The notes beneath the pieces were generated by a model that was not told where the DNA came from, searched no databases, and saw nothing but the letters and a program-made list of their open reading frames with translations. Shown piece by piece: positions 57,301 through 64,000 of a DNA stretch of 64,000 nucleotides. The stretch's first letter is position 1. Every line of letters begins with the position of its first letter. Origin of the DNA: Arion vulgaris (lineage: Eukaryota; Mollusca; Gastropoda; Stylommatophora; Arionidae); contig CM036755.1 in NCBI GenBank assembly GCA_020796225.1, forward strand, positions 15,501,317-15,565,316, read 5' to 3'. Position numbers and translations under genes: made by a program.

Positions 57301-58260
57301 TTCTTCTTCAGCGATCTCTGGTCATGCGTTTAATTTACTGTGCACCACAAACTTGGCAGTCAGCTTCAGGTCTGTCAGATTTCCCCAAAGCTTAGTTTTC
57401 AGGTCGACTGGGTGTGGCCACATGTTGCTTCTCGGCTCACCCAAGAGAGGACAGTCTTGCAGGATATGCTCCAGTGTCTGTTCCGCCTGCGACTGGCAGA
57501 GAGCTGTTTGATTTATTCCTAGTCTATATAAGCGTTTGTTGAGTCTGCAGTGTCCGGTGCGTAGTCGAAATATAATGATCTGGTCTGTTCTGCTTAGGTC
57601 TTTTAGGGAGTCTTTTCCATAATCATATCCGGCGTTTGTCTTCCAGATTACTGCAGATTTTTTCTGTATGAGGGTTTTCATCTCTTGAAAAGACGGGGGT
57701 TGGTAAATTTGCTCTTTGGCACTGCACTCCTAAGCTAAGACATCGGCACTCTCATTGCCTGCAATGCCACAGTGAGATGGAATCCACTGCAAGTGAATTT
57801 CTGCCTTTTCTGAAAGCTGAGCAAGTTCTCTTTTTAGGTTTTGTACTGGGCTGTCAGCGGATTTAGCCTCCAGAGCTTGTATAGCTGACAGTGAGTCTGT
57901 ACGAAATACACTCTTGTCTGCAGCTTATTCATGTGCTGTGCTGCCATCAGAAGGGCTAAGAGTTCTGCTTTGTAGTTGAAACATATTCTTCCAGTAGGGG
58001 CCGCTAGAGACACAGTAGTAGCATCCGGTGCCTAATGTACGCTCCTGCTCCACCTTTCATGGTTGCCTCCATTGCCGATTCATCTGTGTAAATTCTTATC
58101 CAGCTGTCTTCTGGAAACATGTAATGGAGATTTTCCATTGTAGTTGCTTTCTTCACTAGATTAGGCTCAGCATCTTTGCTTAGCAATTTAGGGATGGAGG
58201 TTGAGCAACTTAGTGCTACTGAGTCTGGTTTCCAGTGATCAAAAAGTAATTCTTATGGTA
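57300..58260 (-). pseudogene. LINE 3' fragment with RNase H and terminal domain
   Basis: The minus strand reads RIYTDESAMEATMKGGAGAY (RNase H start), a middle part with broken frames and ending in W-I-P-S-H-C-G-like residues, then RTDQIIIFRLRTGHCRLNKR and EQTLEHILQDCPL. The last two are the post-RNase H region of Jockey/I-type LINEs. It ends near 57,322. Confidence 0.85.
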
Positions 58261-58767
58261 TGGAGTTATGATTCAGTAGTTCCAAGTATGACTTTCCTAT
58301 TTCATATCTAAAATAATAAGTACATGTTACTCAATATATTCTCAATATTTTTGGTGGAGCACTGGCCCTTAATGGCGAGCTGCCCCTGGATATAAATAAG
58401 TTCAGCTCAATAGGGCCTAGAGTATTGGGCGCAAAGGGTTGTCTAAATGTCTTAGACGGTGGGAGAGATATTTCTTCATCAACATGATAGACGTATATCT
58501 TATTCAATACCACAACTTGAAGCTGAAGCGCTTGACCTGAATACAATTAGTATTAATTACTTCAGGATCAACCACATCACAAGTTGAAGACTTCTAGGGA
58601 CTAGGTGCTCGTCAGTGAGACACACGGCAGCTGGAGGAGACTCAAGACAGGCTGCTCTAAAAAAACGGGTCTTGAGAACTGACGACTCATTCGTCAACTG
58701 GTGAAGCCAGAGGCAGACTACTATAGCTCGTTCCAAAATTCGCGATCATCTTTACCGACCGATATAA

Positions 58768-58840
58768 AATATAAAAATCAAGAATTTCTGTCAAGTGGAT
58801 GATTATCCACTTGACATAAATTCTTGATTTTTATATTTTT
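58768..58840. repeat. Hairpin inside IS630-type element
   Basis: Two 30-base arms (TATAAAAATCAAGAATTTCT plus GTCAAGTGGAT, and its reverse complement with one extra base) are separated by only about three bases. A perfect cruciform candidate beside the left terminal repeat. Confidence 0.85.
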
Positions 58841-59077
58841 AGATAGGTAACAGTGATGACGTTCAAAAGTATTTTTTGCCCACCCAAAACTTTAGTTATG
58901 TAAGATTTGAATTATATGTTATTACTAATTTAACAGCAATGTTGATTTGGTATGATTTTAGAATGTTAACGGTACGAAAGTGAAGTATTGACGTCAAGAT
59001 GCCAATGTGCGCTCCACATGCAATTCAGCAGTAGTTAAAATCGGGAATCCCGTGAAATTAATCATTTCACACTGTAT

Positions 59078-61024
59078 GTGAAAGATTGTTATTGGCGTGT
59101 CACAAACCATTTATTTGCATTACTTGAAGCGGAAGGTACTGTTTTATTATCAGTATTAGAAATGAGTTTGAAGTGTAAATTCACTACCATGCAGAAGGTG
59201 ACTGTACAACTGTATAGCTACTTCTGCAGAGAAGCCAGATGTGGTGGTTTATATCACATCTTACAAGACCCGAAGAGGAGAACACAACATGCTCTTGGTA
59301 TAAGTAGAATGTCATTTTGCCGTTGGATAGAACAGGACTGTAGTGATGAACGTAAGGAACACAGAAAAGGCCGGAACCGGAAAACTGACGATTTCGATAA
59401 AGATGTTATTGTGAGAGAGATTCATAAAATGTTAAAGGCTAATGATGTGGTTACACTACGTAAATTGAAATCACGTCTGCGAATTCAATGTGATATTGAT
59501 ATATCTAAAACCGCCTTATGGAGAGTTGTTAGGTGCAGCGGTTTCACTTTTCGGAAATCTAGTACAGGTTGGAATATAGTTTGTGAGAAAACGCATCTGA
59601 TAGCTGCACGATGTAAACATCTGCGGGAGATACGGAAGCGTAGGACAGAAGGTTACGATATTGTATATCTGGACGAATTGTGGGTAAATGCTCACCATAC
59701 GTTTGATAAAGAATGGCAATCACTAGACGGAACTAAGAAAGGGGAAATTCCAAGCAGCAAGGGGCAACGCATTGTGATAGGTCATGCAGGCAGCAAAGCA
59801 AATGGTCTTGTCAGTGGCGCAGAACTTCTTTTCCAAGCACTGTCTACAGATGGTAGGGACTACCACACCGAAATGGACTTATTTTCAGGGATTGGTTAGC
59901 GAACAGACTTCTGCTCTGCCTGCTCTGGATAGGCCGTCGTGTATTGTAATGGACAATGCCTCCTATCATAATGTAGTGGCGCATGCAGACAAAATTCCCA
60001 CCTCATCAAGCACAAAACAAGACATCATGGCGTGACTTGCAAAAGAAAATATATCGTTTTGTTGCAACAATTTCAAAACTTGAGTTGTTGCAACTGGTGA
60101 GACAGACTAATGAAAAACCTGGCCTGCAATGGCGGAATGCTGGAGGGCCATTCAGAGTCAGAACTGCTTGATTCTGAACACGACTTTGCTAGCGCATTTT
60201 CGACATGTTTCGTCGGGTATTTTCCGGTTTCGTTTGCTGAGCTACTGAGTTAGTGCTTGAGCAATGCTGTGAGCTGTGAATGTTACATGGAATGCTTTTG
60301 CTGTGTCAACCGTGCGTTTGTTGTGTGTTAGTGTGTATTCAGAAAATGGCGGACATCGGTTATGACGAACAAGCTCAATCTGCCGTATGCAGTTATATTG
60401 CGGGTGCAGAAAGCTGGATTTTGTCGTGATTGATGTTCCCCTTTAACAAGAATTGCAATTCAAGTGCAAACAGTTTTGTGTTGCTACATTAGCGATAGCC
60501 ATATGCATTTTATGCGGAGCAGGTTGCTTTTTGTGGCGGTACACAGCTGTTTCGTTCTAGAATTAGTTCACACAGGAAACATTTCAGTTGTTAGCATTTC
60601 GTGTGATTTTCATTGGCACAGGAACGGAGCAATTATGGGATGACCCATTGCAGTGAAGTTGGAACCGTACTTATGAACTATATAGACTAAGAAGTCAAAG
60701 ATTTTTATAATCGATAAAGTCATTGCTGAGCACGGCCACACTTGTCTTTGATTACCACCTTACCATTCACATCTCAATCCCATTGAACTTGTGTGGGCTG
60801 CAGTCAAAGGTCAAGTTGTAGCAGTAAACAAGACTTTCAAACTTCGTGATGTAAAAGTCCTAACATGTGATGCCCTCGCAAAAATAGATATAGAATACTG
60901 GAACAAATGTGAAGAGCATGTGCTCCGAGAAGAGGCATATTGGCAACGAGATGGTTTGCATTTTCTCCAGCCCACAGCAGTAGTCAATCACTTCGACTCT
61001 TCAAACTCCGAATCTAATAGCTAA
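59078..61024 (+). pseudogene. DDE transposase of the IS630-type element, interrupted
   Basis: The first 273 codons are open and contain an HTH-like N-terminal region and the first catalytic aspartate in VYLDELWVNAHHTF. A frameshift near 59,870 moves to the frame with the second aspartate, CIVMDNASYH. After R2 (about 60,120-60,700) come LNPIELVWAAVK with the catalytic glutamate and an acidic C-terminus ending at 61,024. One stop precedes the LNPIEL segment. All three catalytic residues are present but on separated pieces. Confidence 0.9.
60120..60700 (+). repeat. Dispersed repeat R2, copy 2, inside a transposase
   Basis: This segment splits the transposase between its second aspartate and its glutamate. 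From 60,330 it matches 31,870-32,205 in reverse complement. It includes CAGAAAATGGCGGACATCGG, a strong start-codon context, but the frame is soon broken. A seven-base AGACTAA occurs on both sides and may be the target duplication. Confidence 0.7.
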
Positions 61025-61461
61025 CATCCCATTATTTGCTTTCACCTTCATCAATCCAATTGCCTCACAATACCAGGGACTGGCAACAACAACCAAAGGT
61101 ACGTCAATTGGATCGCCAAAGATAATATCAACATAAAAAACACGCATGAAGAAAAAGCTAACCATGTCACATTGCTTTTTATAATATGTAATAGGGTTAC
61201 GCCTTGGCAAACATTCGCCACCATTTTGTGTATTACTGGTAAATTCTAAACTTTGATTATCATTTTGTTGTGCTTATGCCTTATGCAAAATTATATAACA
61301 AAAAACGTTTTTTGATAAACTAAGCTACCTACCAATTAGTTAAACATGGATTCGTAACGTCGTGAGGTATATAAGACTGCATGCAAAAAATTACTTGTAT
61401 CCATCAGATAGATTTCGTACAAATTAAACCTTAGTGTGATCACGAATTTTGGAACGAACTA

Positions 61462-63785
61462 ATAGTATAGTACTATACTTAATACTATATACCGTCATAC
61501 ATCACACTATCATGATGTCACTACTAATAGTAATACTGTAGGTAGTGTATATAAGAAGACAGCTTGCTGACAAAGAACGTGCAAGGAGAACGCATAAATA
61601 AAATATCCCAAGTGCGGACAAAATTCAATTATTCATGATAATGATTGATTGAAATGATAATTGATACTGTGTCTAGTGTCTGTCGAGAAGAGATGCAGAT
61701 GAGATCTCGGATTTTGATTTATCATTTTACAGAGATTGGGCTTGGGTGGAGACAGGAGAGGATCAGGATACGATTTACGATATCATCAATAATATTGAAT
61801 AATACTGATGTTGAATAATTATATTTATAACATTAACATTGCAAATAAGTGCAATAAAATTACTAATAAGTGCACTTAGTTGTTTTAAATAATTGCATAC
61901 GACTTATCCAGAAACAAACTTACATCAAATTATAAATCCAACATTTCATAAACAACACGCACTACGCGGACACCATTTTGTACGAAAATAATGAAAAACC
62001 AGGAAAATCTTTGTAAAAATGATACGATGGGGAAAGTCGACAAAACAAATAAACCAAAACTAAAATTACTTTTAATGAGATTTAAGTTTTGTTTGCACAA
62101 TTGTTTGAAGTTATTTTTAGTTTTATGATGTCAAATCTTCTTCCAACAGGCGTGTATACGACATGGTTCTCCACAACTGTCTTTTCTTAATAAGCTTTTC
62201 TATCTACACCAATACCAATATTTTTTATGTAGAATGTGAGAATGAGGCACTAGCGGTGACGGTCGTGCTCAAGAGATATGCGTCTCCAGACAAGACCTTC
62301 CTTACTTCGTCGTGTTTAATCCTGGTAACATTCTTGTCTGGAAAACGAAGCAAGGGTCGACACGATCTCGCTTATTCAAACGTTGCAACCACCTTATTTC
62401 TCGTGACTAGACACGGTGTCATGTCGAACAGGCCTTAATTCAATTAATATTTTACTTCTCCATTGTTTGTGTTTCCCGAGATCTACATCTAGTTCTACCT
62501 GTTTTACTAGTATTTTTTTTTCTTTTCGCTATTTATCAGTGTTAGAGATTTTTGAGTGGAGATCAGTTCAGGAAACCAGTCTATTTAGTTTCAGCATGTC
62601 ATTTAAGTTGTAAAAGTCACGGCATAGTTCCATGCGAAGCATAAATATTCCTTGCGACTAGGTATGATCCTACTTGACCTCATCTAGTTCGTGCATTGCT
62701 CATCGCACCACATATAGGACAGCAGTCTTGCCTGAATGGCAAAACTTCATGAATAAGGAGATCGTGATAAATCCTGCTTAACCTTCCCATATACTCTTTC
62801 CACGTCACTCATAGTAATGCACAATCTTACAGTTCGATTCAGCAAGCAAAAGTGCTCCAGTTGGAGGCATCCAGTCAAGAGGCGCACTACAGTAGTCAGT
62901 ATGTCACGCAATAAAGCAATGAAAAGATATGTGTATTTTTTTAATGTTATTGCATTTGTCTTGTGCTGGACACTACATCGAAACAACCCAACCCCATCTA
63001 CTGAATGCACTCATTCCATGATATGACTAGAATATGGGCAGTGTGCAAATATATGAGATTACCTTTTGTCGAGAGTACAGCGTCCAGGATTTGAGCCCAT
63101 ACAGTAGTGTGCTCATCCACAGCCAACTCTAACTTTATTTATAACTTTAACTATAAGTTTATAGTTGGCTCTGACTCATCAGACAAACTCTACGTGTCTG
63201 CACTTTTGTATGCGCTATTAGTTTGCTGCGTACCCAGATTTTCTTTGTCTTGTCAATGCACCTGTTGGTCTAAGCCTTCAGTGAACGGTTTTCATAAATT
63301 GAGCTCATGTACACAAACTCATGTAAATATACAATTAACTACTGGGGGTTTTTAATCGATGGACTATGCTTACCCCATCGCATGTATTTTACTTAGGTTG
63401 GTGGTATACCAGAAGTCTCTACAAAGCAATATGTCAGTCATAGTAGGTATAGCTACTCTGTAATATGAGTAGTTTAATACTGCATGGTCTGAAAGTAAAG
63501 CTATGATACTGAACTTAAAACTTGATATGTTTACCATGTGATCTTGTTTGGAGGTGATTTCTTCTGTGGCATTCATAAATACTGACGGGAGAAAAACAGC
63601 AAAACAAGTTTTTTTTTCAAATGCTGAGCAATGAAGAAAGCAAGGGGGTATTCTAATCTCACTCGACAGACACAATTTGAATGGTTAAGATGTAGAATCT
63701 TATAGTACTACGGCTCCCTGCATGTTTTTGTGAAAAGATATTGCAAAACTAAGTTGTTCATCCATTGTTCTATCACACAAGTGTT
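61462..63785. other. No recognisable gene
   Basis: A stretch of mixed composition. 62,230-62,430 is richer in CG dinucleotides than the surroundings and could be a regulatory or exon region, but no protein is recognised in either strand. Short direct repeats (AGTTGGCTCTG with TTTATAG) at 63,130-63,175 echo 51,770. I see nothing further that I can support. Confidence 0.4.
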
Positions 63786-64000
63786 GTTCTATAAAACATC
63801 ACTCAAGTGTTGTTCTATAACGCATCACATAGTTTTGTTCTATCACACATCACACAAGTGTTGTTCTATAAAACATCACACAAGTGTTGTTCTATAAAAC
63901 ATCACACAAATGTTGTTCTATCACACATCACACAAGTGTTGTTCTATCACACATCACACAAGTGCTGTTCTATCACACATCACACAAGTGTTCTATAACA
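63786..64000. repeat. 26-bp minisatellite running off the window
   Basis: About eight units of GTGTTGTTCTATAAAACATC plus ACACAA, alternating with a TATCACACATC variant. It continues past the right edge. Confidence 0.93.

Larger units (their letters stand above)
58726..61459 (+). mobile_element. IS630/Tc1-mariner-type transposon, nearly complete
   Basis: The 2,734-bp element is flanked by TA duplications (58,724-58,725 and 61,460-61,461). Its terminal repeats are GCTCGTTCCAAAATTCGCGA at the left and the inverted GTTCGTTCCAAAATTCGTGA at the right. It carries a transposase interrupted by repeat R2. A near-perfect hairpin lies at 58,768-58,840 in the left part. The long, well-preserved frame suggests fairly recent activity. 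Confidence 0.93.

Overview
The window is nuclear DNA from an animal, most likely an invertebrate. It is AT-rich and packed with nested transposable elements and minisatellites. One host gene runs through most of it on the minus strand: eleven spliced coding exons of PCIF1 (CAPAM), the cap-adjacent m6Am RNA methyltransferase. They run from the start codon and WW domain at about 50.7 kb down to about 6.66 kb. The catalytic NPPF motif is intact at 8,184-8,195. The last coding part, roughly 100-120 residues, was not found and probably lies beyond the left edge. Phases agree across every junction I could place, so the gene looks functional although introns make up about 96% of its span. I cannot name the species; codon use and repeat content do not point to one phylum.

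Layout from left to right. 1-2,452: 3' part of a decayed hAT (ZBED-like) transposon with a TTAA-flanked foldback MITE inside it. 3.5-12 kb: SINEs, LINE 3' fragments and short minisatellites around PCIF1 exons K and J. 12.2-17.3 kb: three large minisatellites filling the introns beside exons I and H. About 17.6-29.7 kb, in the intron between exons H and G: a degraded endogenous double-stranded DNA virus of the Polinton/adintovirus kind. A plus-strand structural block (fragment of a virion protein, double-jelly-roll capsid protein, pX-like core protein and others) converges on a minus-strand block (HTH protein, unknown protein, adenain-like protease, protein-primed family B DNA polymerase). Two SINEs, two LINE pieces and a TTAA-specific element later inserted into it. 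30-46 kb: PCIF1 exons G to B among LINE remnants, minisatellites and four copies across the window of a GC-rich 1.4-1.9 kb retroposon. 46.9-48.4 kb: a Penelope-like element with a GIY-YIG endonuclease. 49.25-50.35 kb: a twin-primed LINE. 51-58 kb: more LINE fragments and microsatellites. 58,726-61,459: an almost complete IS630/Tc1-mariner-type transposon with a second repeat inside it. 61.5-64 kb: no recognisable gene, ending in a 26-bp minisatellite.

The points most worth attention are: (a) minisatellites in PCIF1 introns whose every unit carries a splice-site-like sequence, (b) the layered virus fossil with one 265-codon reading frame still open, and (c) the GC-rich retroposon family with clear target-site duplications.
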